33,233 bases of DNA from JBKHJA01 sp046538375 (lineage in GTDB: Bacteria; Acidobacteriota; Aminicenantia; Aminicenantales; Aminicenantaceae): the NCBI GenBank assembly GCA_046538375.1, contig JBKHJA010000017.1, positions 1 through 33,233 of the forward strand, in the 5' to 3' direction. Positions within the stretch are counted from its first letter, which is position 1, and the number at the start of each line of letters is the position of its first letter. The notes under the pieces were generated by a model. The model had not been told where the DNA came from, did not search any database, and saw only the letters and a program-made list of their open reading frames with translations. Positions 22,841-30,243 of this stretch are shown one piece after another. The position numbers and the translations under genes are program-made.

Positions 22841-23572
22841 TTATTCGCTCATCTGGAAAAGAGAATCTTCCAATCCCGTATTGACGCTCACTTCGGTGAT
22901 GTTTATTTTCATGAATTCTTCACCACCCTGAAAAATGGTCAGGGAATGGGGGACCATCATCCCTTCCACTAGTTTGTAATCACCGAGGAGGGTTTCTGCT
23001 TCCACTTCCACTCCCATTTGGTTGGTCGTTTTGGCCCTGGTCTTATGAGTCAGATAGGTTTGGGCATCCACATAAAGAGTGGCCTTGAAGCCGTCAGCAA
23101 ATGTCTGCTCCAGAAGGTGATAATCTTTGTCTTCTATCTTTTCCTTTCCCTGGTAGGTGAAGCTGATCCCGTATTTTTCAGGATTAAGGAGAGCATCATT
23201 GCCCAGGGACTGCCTTTTCATGTCTTTGGCCTGTTTTTCGGGCATCTCTTCGGTCGCTCCAGTCTGGGGATTGACCATCCAGGCTGTTTGGCCGTCGTAG
23301 GCTTGAGTGATCAGCATGCCCATCAATTCCATATCCATCCGCATCTTGTTGGGTTCTTTTTGGTACATGGTGAGCGAACCACTCATTCCCATCTGGATCA
23401 TTTCCATGGTACCCGATAAAGTGGTGTCTTCGATTCCTTCCAGGATATCTCTTCCTCCTTGGGCTTTGATCATTTTCTCCAGAATTTCAGAAGTCTCATC
23501 ACAGAACCCAGGAGAAAAAGACAGGGAAGTGAGAAAAAGAGTCATTAGAGACAGGGTGAATACTTTTTTCAT
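22841..23572 (-). CDS. Secreted LolA-like (outer-membrane lipoprotein-sorting-type fold) protein
   Basis: A 243-aa exported protein. Residues 1-24 are a signal peptide (KKVFTLSLMTLFLTS). The mature part begins DETSEILEKMIKAQGGRDIL, typical of the LolA/LolB-like superfamily opening. It continues with antiparallel strands containing KMRMDMELMG, TQAYDGQTAWMVNPQ (about 87-101), TLYVDAQTYLTHKTRA and GMMVPHSLTIFQGG. AAAGGAGG precedes the ATG. It lies 12 bases after the M14 peptidase stop, so the two are co-transcribed. Canonical LolA is shorter, and this subgroup is common beside secreted peptidases in Acidobacteria-like genomes. A direct role in lipoprotein transport is not shown. Confidence 0.72.
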   Translation of the reverse strand: MKKVFTLSLMTLFLTSLSFSPGFCDETSEILEKMIKAQGGRDILEGIEDTTLSGTMEMIQMGMSGSLTMYQKEPNKMRMDMELMGMLITQAYDGQTAWMVNPQTGATEEMPEKQAKDMKRQSLGNDALLNPEKYGISFTYQGKEKIEDKDYHLLEQTFADGFKATLYVDAQTYLTHKTRAKTTNQMGVEVEAETLLGDYKLVEGMMVPHSLTIFQGGEEFMKINITEVSVNTGLEDSLFQMSE

Positions 23573-23584
23573 GGTTTCCTCCTT

Positions 23585-26506
23585 TTATTCGCCTTTTTCT
23601 GCGGCCTGGGGACGGCCGGCATTCAGATTATCATAATTTAAGGCGGCGTTAAACAGTAAAAAATAAGCTCCGTGAGTTTCGTGCCGCCACATGGGATTGA
23701 TGGCAAAGAGAAGGATATGTCCTTTTCCCAAAGGGATATCCACCACTGCCGCCCGGTTCTGGAGTTCCTCGGCACCATCCAGCATTCCACTGATGAAAAG
23801 CTTTTCTTTTCTCTCAAACCGAAGGACTACCCTGATCTTGGTCAAATCAGGAGGCATGTACAGGTTCAAAAGATCTCGGTATTCAGGCGGGATTCCTGTC
23901 CCCGCTCCTTTTATCCTGGGAGGTTGGTAAGGACGTCCCTGGATGACATCAGGATCTTGGGGACCACCTCGACCGCTGGCCCTTCCCTTGGTTTCACCAA
24001 ACAGCATCTCCATATCTAAACCGCCGGTCACCGCTTTCATGCCGGTCTCCAACACGGGTTTTCCTCCGAAATAGACCCCCAGGGTACGGCCGTAGCCGTA
24101 GGTGATGGGGCTTCTGATGTCTGTTATTCGGGCCTGCAGCACAGCCCCGGATGTCTTAAGCTTGCTGGGCTTGACCACGGCTACACTCTCCACCAGCCCG
24201 TAGTCTATGGGAAGATGGGCATTGGTGGTGATGGGGATAAAAAGGCCTCCTTCGGCGATGAACTTGCGCAGGTGGAGAAGGCCTTTGAGTTCCATACCGC
24301 CCCGAATATCCCCGCGGGAATCGGGGCCTCCCAGGTGAGGGTATTGCTCCGATTTTTGCCATGGAATAGGGTAATCGCTCTGAATGCCGTTGACCAGCCG
24401 CTGGGCTTTGCCGAACATCACGGGAGGAAAAATGATAACGTCGTATTGGCTTTTCAGGTCTTCTGTGTCCCTTATATCCTGGAGCGAGATGTAGGAATAA
24501 GGTATTCCCAGCCGCTCGAAGGTGAGCCGGTACCAGCCTTCGTTTTGGGTGAATATCCAGGTGTGGAGGATAGCGATGCGGGGAACAGCCAGTGGATGAG
24601 TTTTGACTTGGGGGAAGGATTTTGTCCCGTAAGCCGTAACTCCCAGGTCTTTGGTCACTTTTTCCAGACGGCTCACCAGATCAGGGGGATTTCCCTCCAC
24701 GGGGATGATAAAGGTTCCGGCGTTGAATCTTTTTCCGTCAGCCTTAAAGCTTCTCTCCGCTGCCAGCATTTTTATCTCTTTAAGCTCAAAGCGGAACTTC
24801 ATCAGCGCATTTTCAGCAGTATGGTTGATCAGGAAGCAGGGGGCCGAGGGAACCTTCACTACTCCTCCTTCCACTTTCGCATCTTCCTTCAAAAGGGTCA
24901 TGGGAACTTCCAGGATTTTTTGATCCAGAATCCGGAAAGTGTTGACGTTATGGAGAGCTCCCAGTGTCCAGCCGGTATCATCGTAGGGGCGGGGGTCTTC
25001 CGGGTTATAATACTGCGTATCCAGGAGCATATCCGCACAGCGGCTGTAAGGCTGATCCATGCGGATGATGTAGCTTTCCGCAGGGAACTCGCCTTTTTCC
25101 ACCGTGAATTCCCTGTCCGCCCGGTGGATTTCAACCCCGTGTCTTCGCAGCAGGTTGACCAGGTCGGCCGCTGCCAGCAGACGTCCTTTCTCCGAAGGAA
25201 TCACCCAGGCGGCCGGCCCTTCGGTGGAGGCCTTGGCCACAGAACGTTTGCTTTTCAGGTAAAAATTTTTAAGGAAACGGCTGGGATTGTCCGCCACATG
25301 TTTGAAGGCAAACAGGAGGCCGCTCTGCTGGAGGTTGATGTTGTTGCGGAAAGACCATTTCACCACTTCCAGCGGAGGATTTGGCCTGTACCAGGCACGC
25401 TGGGATTGGGCTTTCACATTCCTGACCAGAGTGTCTGCGCCTGTGCCGCCGAAGGTCTCATAGAAGCGGCCCACTGAATTGTGGAACATGGCAATATAGA
25501 AGGCATAGCTGGGAGCCCAGCCGTCGAAAAATCCGTGAGTCCACACCCCAGGGACTCCCCGTTTGGTCATCTCCGAGATCTCCGCATAGGCCAGCTGGTG
25601 CCACTCGTTGATGGTGATGGGATCAAGCCAGGCATTGTAGGGACCGGTTCCAGTGGATGTGTAGAGGTAGGGAATAGATTCGTGAAGGTCATGCATGATG
25701 GTGGGATGCCAGTCCAGGTAAGTTTTTGATAAATTCTCTGAGAGCTTAAGGGCAAGACCTATGGTGTCGCGGTTGTTGTCGTGAGCCACATAGTTTCCCC
25801 AGTAGACAAGAGGAATGGTCCTTTTATCTTGGTGATCTTTCTTGTAGCGGTAGGTATCCACATAACGGTCTCTGCCGTCCACTTCTAGGACCGGAGTGAC
25901 CAGAATAACAAGGTTTTTCCGGATAGTCTGGTAAAAACTGCTTTCATCCACAGCCAGGCGGTAGACCAGCTCCATCAGCATCTCCGGAGACCCACATTCA
26001 GGTGAATGCATGGCTCCAGTGATCCAGTAGATGGGCACACCTTCTTTGACCAGCATCTCTGCTTCGACTTCTTTGAGGGTGCGGGGATCCGAGAGGAGAT
26101 TCAGTATCTGTTTGATTCTTTCCAGTCTTTGGATGTTGTTCTCATCAGAGACAGCCACCGTGATCATGTCCTTGCCCTCATCGCTTGAGCCTATGGAAAA
26201 AGCGACCACCCGGGAGCTGGCCTCAGCCACCGCTCTCATGTATGTGTTGATGTCTGCGGTGTAATGGAGAATGTCAGGAGCGCCTATGACGTGGCCCAGA
26301 ATATCCTTAGGGGTGGGGACAGTCTCAGATGAAGGGAGATGATCCACCAGCTCGGTGAGAAAGAATTTTTCTGTGGTGTATTCCTGTATTTTTTGGGTGT
26401 ACTCCTGGTCGATTTTCTTTTCGGCTTGAAGAGGAGAAAAGAGCAGGAAAATACACAGAAAAAACAGAGAAATGGAGCGAGCAGATCCTTTAATGAAATT
26501 ATTCAT
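23585..26506 (-). CDS. Secreted M14-family zinc carboxypeptidase
   Basis: A large exported metallopeptidase of 973 aa. A signal peptide spans 1-28 (SISLFFLCIFLLFSPLQA). The catalytic domain (about 60-400) has the zinc-binding HxxE at H167-SP-E170. A histidine in IMHDLHES (H275) is probably the third ligand. A long region with mixed strands follows, and about 640-760 resembles a ThuA/glutamine-amidotransferase-like fold (PRIAILHTW, YDVIIFPP). AAGGAGGG lies 4 bases before the ATG at 26506. The frame is open to 26539, but that 11-residue extension precedes the signal peptide and lacks a binding site. It follows the 507-aa secreted protein by 43 bases. Likely role: trimming extracellular or periplasmic peptides. 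Confidence 0.85.
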   Translation of the reverse strand: MNNFIKGSARSISLFFLCIFLLFSPLQAEKKIDQEYTQKIQEYTTEKFFLTELVDHLPSSETVPTPKDILGHVIGAPDILHYTADINTYMRAVAEASSRVVAFSIGSSDEGKDMITVAVSDENNIQRLERIKQILNLLSDPRTLKEVEAEMLVKEGVPIYWITGAMHSPECGSPEMLMELVYRLAVDESSFYQTIRKNLVILVTPVLEVDGRDRYVDTYRYKKDHQDKRTIPLVYWGNYVAHDNNRDTIGLALKLSENLSKTYLDWHPTIMHDLHESIPYLYTSTGTGPYNAWLDPITINEWHQLAYAEISEMTKRGVPGVWTHGFFDGWAPSYAFYIAMFHNSVGRFYETFGGTGADTLVRNVKAQSQRAWYRPNPPLEVVKWSFRNNINLQQSGLLFAFKHVADNPSRFLKNFYLKSKRSVAKASTEGPAAWVIPSEKGRLLAAADLVNLLRRHGVEIHRADREFTVEKGEFPAESYIIRMDQPYSRCADMLLDTQYYNPEDPRPYDDTGWTLGALHNVNTFRILDQKILEVPMTLLKEDAKVEGGVVKVPSAPCFLINHTAENALMKFRFELKEIKMLAAERSFKADGKRFNAGTFIIPVEGNPPDLVSRLEKVTKDLGVTAYGTKSFPQVKTHPLAVPRIAILHTWIFTQNEGWYRLTFERLGIPYSYISLQDIRDTEDLKSQYDVIIFPPVMFGKAQRLVNGIQSDYPIPWQKSEQYPHLGGPDSRGDIRGGMELKGLLHLRKFIAEGGLFIPITTNAHLPIDYGLVESVAVVKPSKLKTSGAVLQARITDIRSPITYGYGRTLGVYFGGKPVLETGMKAVTGGLDMEMLFGETKGRASGRGGPQDPDVIQGRPYQPPRIKGAGTGIPPEYRDLLNLYMPPDLTKIRVVLRFERKEKLFISGMLDGAEELQNRAAVVDIPLGKGHILLFAINPMWRHETHGAYFLLFNAALNYDNLNAGRPQAAEKGE

Positions 26507-26549
26507 GAATCCCTCCTTGGTGAGTGTTGCAGATTTCAATTGTAAATCA

Positions 26550-28073
26550 TTAAAATTCTTTTAGAGGAGAAAAATCTATATCCGGTCTTTCATAGACATC
26601 TGTCCCTACAATTTGATCGGTGTAATCTTTTCTCCAGTAATAATTGTGGCCTGCTTCCACCTTCCATTTCTCCCCGGTTTCCGGATCAATAACATCTGTC
26701 ACTCCCAGGATCATGTTGGAGAATCGACGGTGGATATCATCCATGGTCCTCTGTCTGGCCCAGTAGGAATCATTGATGATTCGGGATATCTCCTGGTTGG
26801 TCCGGGTTACGATTTGAGAAACATTGGCGGTGAGCTGCTGTTGAGAAGCCGCCCATCGAGGATTGAGTTTGATGCTTTGAAACATATGCTGAGAGATGGA
26901 GTGGACGCGGTCAGATTTTTCAGGGGGGCAGGTGTATATCATGAGGAGAGGCACAGACCATGTTCCTCCCTGCATGGACACGGATTGGACAACTTGAGTC
27001 AGAGCCAGTCCGTAGCCCACAAAGGAATGGGAATTTTTTACATACCGAAAAGCCACTTCCCCGGCATGCATGGTAAAAGAGATGCCCAAAGAGGCGAACT
27101 GGGAATAGATCCGGTTGAAGGTGTCGGCCACATCCGGGCGGTCATTTTGGCTAACCAGTTCATAATTTTGGAAAAGGTTGAACTCATGACTCTGGAGGTA
27201 TTCTTTCAGGAAATGAAAGCCAGGAGTGTATCTCTTCACCAGCATGCGGACACCGTAACCGGGAGAATACCATGAGCCTTCTGTAAATCCAGCCATGGCT
27301 AACATAGGGCTGGGAGCCGTAAAGACCGGAATATCGCTGTCGTTGAACCGGATGCGTATATTTTCATCAGGAGAAGTGACCACCAGCACATGGACTAAGT
27401 CCACGGCAGCTCTTCGGAATGTCCCCCCTTCCACCTTCCATTTCTGGGGAACCTCCAGGCTGAAAGCTTTCTCTACTGGGTCTGTCCAGGCGGTATATTT
27501 TACCCCTGGGGAAGGGGGTTGTTCAGTCTTTTCTTTTTCCGTCTCTGCGAATTGAAAAGATTCCAGGATGGTTATCAACCGGGCTTTTTTTTGCTCAAAC
27601 GCCTCTTCAGGTGCTCCAATAATATACAGGATTCCGCTTTTTTCATGGATAGAACAGAGGGCCATTCCTGTATGAGGAAGATTTTTTCTGTGAAAGTTGA
27701 ATTTAGCCATGGATTCGTCCGGCTGACTCCGAATTTGGCGCTTTTTTTCAACCCGGACTTTTTGGAAAAATGAAGAGAGGCGGGGAAGAGAGCGGTCCAG
27801 CCAGGTTGAACTTGCGGTGGATCTTTTCAGGAAAAAGGGATAGACAAGGATAAATCCTGGGTCTTCTTTTTCATCCTTGGCAGAACCCCAGATGTAGGCT
27901 TCATCCACAATTTGTACCTCCCAATCTTTTGGGTGTTCAACAGAAAAACCCTGCGGATAGTTTCTGGAAATCAGCTTCTGCGAATTAGAGCCGCATTGGC
28001 AGAAAAATAGAGTCAGGGCCCACCCGAAACCAAAAAATAAAACAGCCCCCCTTTTTTTTATTGAACAGTTCAT
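26550..28073 (-). CDS. Unrecognised secreted protein, possible lipoprotein, two similar domains
   Basis: A 507-aa protein I cannot assign to a family. The N-terminus is an export signal (basic residues, then VLFFGFGWALTLFF) ending in C25-Q-C27-GS. This may be a lipoprotein site, although the residues before C25 do not match the usual lipobox. Two segments look related: SVEHPKDWEVQ (about 44-54) and SLEVPQKWKVEGG (about 209-221). This suggests a duplicated domain of the kind found in PsbP/DcrB-like proteins. The C-terminal part has VIDPETGEKWKVEAGHNYYWR, a DPxTG...W pattern also seen in some hypothetical secreted proteins. A modest AGGA precedes the ATG. It probably heads an operon with the M14 peptidase. 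Confidence 0.65.
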   Translation of the reverse strand: MNCSIKKRGAVLFFGFGWALTLFFCQCGSNSQKLISRNYPQGFSVEHPKDWEVQIVDEAYIWGSAKDEKEDPGFILVYPFFLKRSTASSTWLDRSLPRLSSFFQKVRVEKKRQIRSQPDESMAKFNFHRKNLPHTGMALCSIHEKSGILYIIGAPEEAFEQKKARLITILESFQFAETEKEKTEQPPSPGVKYTAWTDPVEKAFSLEVPQKWKVEGGTFRRAAVDLVHVLVVTSPDENIRIRFNDSDIPVFTAPSPMLAMAGFTEGSWYSPGYGVRMLVKRYTPGFHFLKEYLQSHEFNLFQNYELVSQNDRPDVADTFNRIYSQFASLGISFTMHAGEVAFRYVKNSHSFVGYGLALTQVVQSVSMQGGTWSVPLLMIYTCPPEKSDRVHSISQHMFQSIKLNPRWAASQQQLTANVSQIVTRTNQEISRIINDSYWARQRTMDDIHRRFSNMILGVTDVIDPETGEKWKVEAGHNYYWRKDYTDQIVGTDVYERPDIDFSPLKEF

Positions 28074-28107
28074 TTTTTTTCCTGGATTTGAGATTTTATA
28101 ACAAAAT

Positions 28108-28135
28108 GAAGATTTTTCAAACAGAAAAAATCTTC
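28108..28135 (-). other. AT-rich perfect hairpin upstream of the 507-aa protein gene
   Basis: GAAGATTTTT (28108-28117) and AAAAATCTTC (28126-28135) are perfectly complementary with an 8-base loop. Two further pairs including a G-U extend the stem. It lies 35-62 bases before the start codon of the 507-aa protein and follows the repeat element. A leader hairpin or a weak terminator for the serine hydrolase message are both possible. Confidence 0.45.
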
Positions 28136-28146
28136 GTAATCATTTT

Positions 28147-28239
28147 TTTTCCGTGATAGAGGCTTCCTTGCCCCTCTCCCCATCCCTCACCCTTTTCAAT
28201 CAAAATATATATTTATAATCATCACGGTTTTGGAAATGC
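28147..28239. repeat. Dispersed intergenic palindromic repeat, copy A
   Basis: About 93 bases bounded by CCGTGAT (28151-28157) and ATCACGG (28221-28227), which are perfectly complementary. Shared with copy B are TTTTCCGTGATA, GGCTTCCT (28161-28168), CCCCATCCCTCACCC (28178-28192), CAATCA, and a tail (28215-28239) identical at 24 of 25 positions. The internal stem is weak here. It lies between the stop of the serine hydrolase gene and the start of the 507-aa protein gene, on a same-strand gene boundary. Confidence 0.75.
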
Positions 28240-28261
28240 GAGGATACCCGGCTTTTATGGG

Positions 28262-29929
28262 TCAATCTCTCCGGTTGAAATTTACCGGTCCCACCATGGC
28301 TCCTGTGATTTTTCCTTCCTTTTCCTTGAACACCAGTTCTTCATCCATGTACAGACCGTAATCCGGAAATTTAAACTTTAAATTTCCCAGAGGCTGGAGA
28401 GGATATTCATAAAACCATTCTATCAATACAGTGAGCCTTCCGTCTCTAACATAGATGTTCATGATGTTAAAGTCTGGGCCGTAATCTCCGATGAGTTTTT
28501 TCCACTGTGGGGATGGAGCTTGCTTTTCCTGTTTTACCTTTTCATAGAATGTACTGTTAATATTTATTCCTCTCACCCTGCCTTCTTTTTTCACCACCGT
28601 GATCCTCTCTCCGTATCCCGTAAGGTCATCGGTGATGAATCCGTTGGTGGATACGGCTGTCAATTGTTTCCTTGTTCCGTAGGGGTGGTAGTAGAATTTT
28701 TCGTCTCTTAGAACCAGCCAAACCGGAGTTCCATCTTTCACATACTTGCCCTGATAGGTCTTGAGTTTCAAGGTGGGGATTTTAAAAGGTACTGGAAGGT
28801 CCAGAATTTTCTGCCCTGTTATCTCTTCCAGAGCCACCCCCAGGATGATGAACACCAGCTTGAAGTTGAAGCCGTTGGCACCATCCAGGTTACTGCAGAC
28901 CACCACTCCCAGCTTTTTTTGGGGAACAGTCAGCAGGTTGGAGCTGAAGCCGTAGACGGCTCCGCTGTGTCCGATGGAGCGGAAGTTGTGGATTTTAGAG
29001 ATGAAAAAGCCCAATCCGAACCCCTGGTTCTGCTCTTGTGTGAACTGGACTGTTTTCATGTGGTTGAAAGTTTCCCTTTCAAGGAGTGGTTTTCCTTCAT
29101 CCATCATAAAATTCATGAATTTTGTGAGATCGATCACCGTGGAATACAGGTTGGCGGCAGGCAGATAGCCGAACCGGAAATGGGGAGCTTCCCACTGCTT
29201 CCCCTGTAAATCTCTCATGTAGCCTTTAGCCACCTTTTCTTTGATATGATCTTCCAGCAAAAAGCTGCTGGATTTCATTCCCAGGGGATTCAGAATAAAT
29301 TCCTTTTGGTAGCCGGCAAAATCCATCTTCGCCACTTTTTCCATGATATGGCCGGCCATGCCTACTCCTATGTTGGAATATTTTGTTTTCATCCCCGGGG
29401 GGTAAATCAGCGGTGTTCCCACCATGCTTTTGACCGTTTCGGCAAGAGATGGTTCGCTGTCATCGAAATAGTGTCCTACCGGGCATTCCCTCAGTATACC
29501 CGCTCTATGAGACAGGAGATGACGGAGAGTGAACTCGCCGGGCTGGTCAAAAGGATTCTCAAAATGCATAAAAAGGAGATATTCTTTTATATCGGAGTCG
29601 ATATCCAGGTTTCCTTTCTCCTGCTGCTGCATGATGGAGATGGCATTGAAAAGCTTGGAAATAGATCCCACCCTGTACACTGTTTCAGGAGCAGCCGGGA
29701 TCTTTTGCTCTCTGTTTTGATATCCAAATCCTTTCTTCCATACTGTTTTTCCCTCCCAAACCACGGCTGCGGAAAGCCCGGGAACCTTGAACCTCTTCAT
29801 GTCTTTTTGTATCAGAGGACCGATCTCTTTTTGGAGGCGGTTGGATATCCTTTCTTCTATCTCTGTGGAGAAAGAAGTAAGCTGGAAGATTAAAAGAAAG
29901 AATATGGTGAGGATTTTTTGTTTCTTCAT
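28262..29929 (-). CDS. Secreted serine hydrolase, beta-lactamase/PBP4* (class C-like) family
   Basis: An exported 555-aa enzyme with the penicillin-binding/beta-lactamase fold, commonly an esterase, D-aminopeptidase or carboxypeptidase rather than a drug-resistance enzyme. The signal peptide is at about 1-21. The catalytic domain (about 25-380) has SISK (S89-K92, nucleophile and base), YSN (Y184-N186) and HSG (H321-G323), so all three motifs are present. Residues about 400-555 form a beta-rich C-terminal domain resembling DUF3471-type additions. GGAGGAAATC precedes the ATG at 29929. The frame is open to 30019, but that extension reads through the repeat element and lacks a signal. The gene is flanked on both sides by copies of the dispersed repeat. 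Confidence 0.85.
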   Translation of the reverse strand: MKKQKILTIFFLLIFQLTSFSTEIEERISNRLQKEIGPLIQKDMKRFKVPGLSAAVVWEGKTVWKKGFGYQNREQKIPAAPETVYRVGSISKLFNAISIMQQQEKGNLDIDSDIKEYLLFMHFENPFDQPGEFTLRHLLSHRAGILRECPVGHYFDDSEPSLAETVKSMVGTPLIYPPGMKTKYSNIGVGMAGHIMEKVAKMDFAGYQKEFILNPLGMKSSSFLLEDHIKEKVAKGYMRDLQGKQWEAPHFRFGYLPAANLYSTVIDLTKFMNFMMDEGKPLLERETFNHMKTVQFTQEQNQGFGLGFFISKIHNFRSIGHSGAVYGFSSNLLTVPQKKLGVVVCSNLDGANGFNFKLVFIILGVALEEITGQKILDLPVPFKIPTLKLKTYQGKYVKDGTPVWLVLRDEKFYYHPYGTRKQLTAVSTNGFITDDLTGYGERITVVKKEGRVRGININSTFYEKVKQEKQAPSPQWKKLIGDYGPDFNIMNIYVRDGRLTVLIEWFYEYPLQPLGNLKFKFPDYGLYMDEELVFKEKEGKITGAMVGPVNFNRRD

Positions 29930-29968
29930 TGATTTCCTCCGGCTTTTATAAAAGGAGAAGTATCCCCC

Positions 29969-30066
29969 TTTTCCGTGATAAAGGTGAGGGATGGGGGCTT
30001 CCTCACCCCCATCCCTCACCCCTTACAATCAGTATTCATAATCATCACGGTTTTGGAGATGCTTCC
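29969..30066. repeat. Dispersed intergenic palindromic repeat, copy B
   Basis: The same element as copy A. CCGTGAT (29973-29979) pairs with ATCACGG (30044-30050). Copy B also has a perfect 15-base inverted repeat inside: GGTGAGGGATGGGGG (29983-29997) and its complement at 30006-30020 with an 8-base loop. Shared blocks are GGCTTCCT (29996-30003), CCCCATCCCTCACCC (30007-30021) and the tail from 30038. The last part (30046-30066) also matches 10278-10298. The strong stem and the two flanking copies suggest a REP/MITE-like repeat. Confidence 0.8.
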
Positions 30067-30171
30067 TTATAAATTCGGCGCTGTCTCATAATGACAGTTC
30101 ATACCCATAAAAGGATTGGTAAGTCTTGGCAGGCCGATCAGGTTTGCTTTCTTCCCGAATAAAAGGAGAAT

Positions 30172-30202
30172 CTGCCAACGCCCGAAATCCAGGCGTTGGC
30201 AG
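30172..30202 (-). terminator. Terminator-like hairpin after the TonB receptor gene
   Basis: CTGCCAACGCC (30172-30182) and GGCGTTGGCAG (30192-30202) form a perfect 11-pair GC-rich stem with a 9-base loop, about 40 bases after the receptor stop codon. On the minus strand it is followed by ATTCTCCTTTTATTC, an interrupted T-rich stretch, so termination may be partial or the hairpin may stabilise the message end. Confidence 0.6.
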
Positions 30203-30243
30203 CCTTGAGTTCTGGGACTACAGCAGTTTCAGATGAGTTCCTC

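Larger units (their letters stand above)
29930..30243. other. Intergenic region between the TonB receptor and serine hydrolase genes
   Basis: This 314-base region holds, from high to low coordinates (direction of transcription), the terminator-like hairpin (30172-30202), a small CTGTC/GACAG hairpin (30081-30097), repeat copy B, and the ribosome binding site for the serine hydrolase. No gene is recognised. Confidence 0.6.

Noticed and set aside
22830..22841. AATCAATTGATT palindrome between convergent genes
   Set aside because: A 12-base AT-rich palindrome in a 37-base gap is compatible with chance; no T tract or second arm supports a terminator or operator.
24215..25477. Long open frame (420 codons) on + inside the M14 peptidase gene
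   Set aside because: It is antisense to a clear metallopeptidase with intact zinc motifs, has no signal, domain or ribosome binding site of its own, and its composition mirrors the codon bias of the opposite strand.
29930..30019. Upstream extension of the serine hydrolase to 30019
   Set aside because: The extra codons lie in repeat copy B and precede a good ribosome binding site and signal peptide at 29929.
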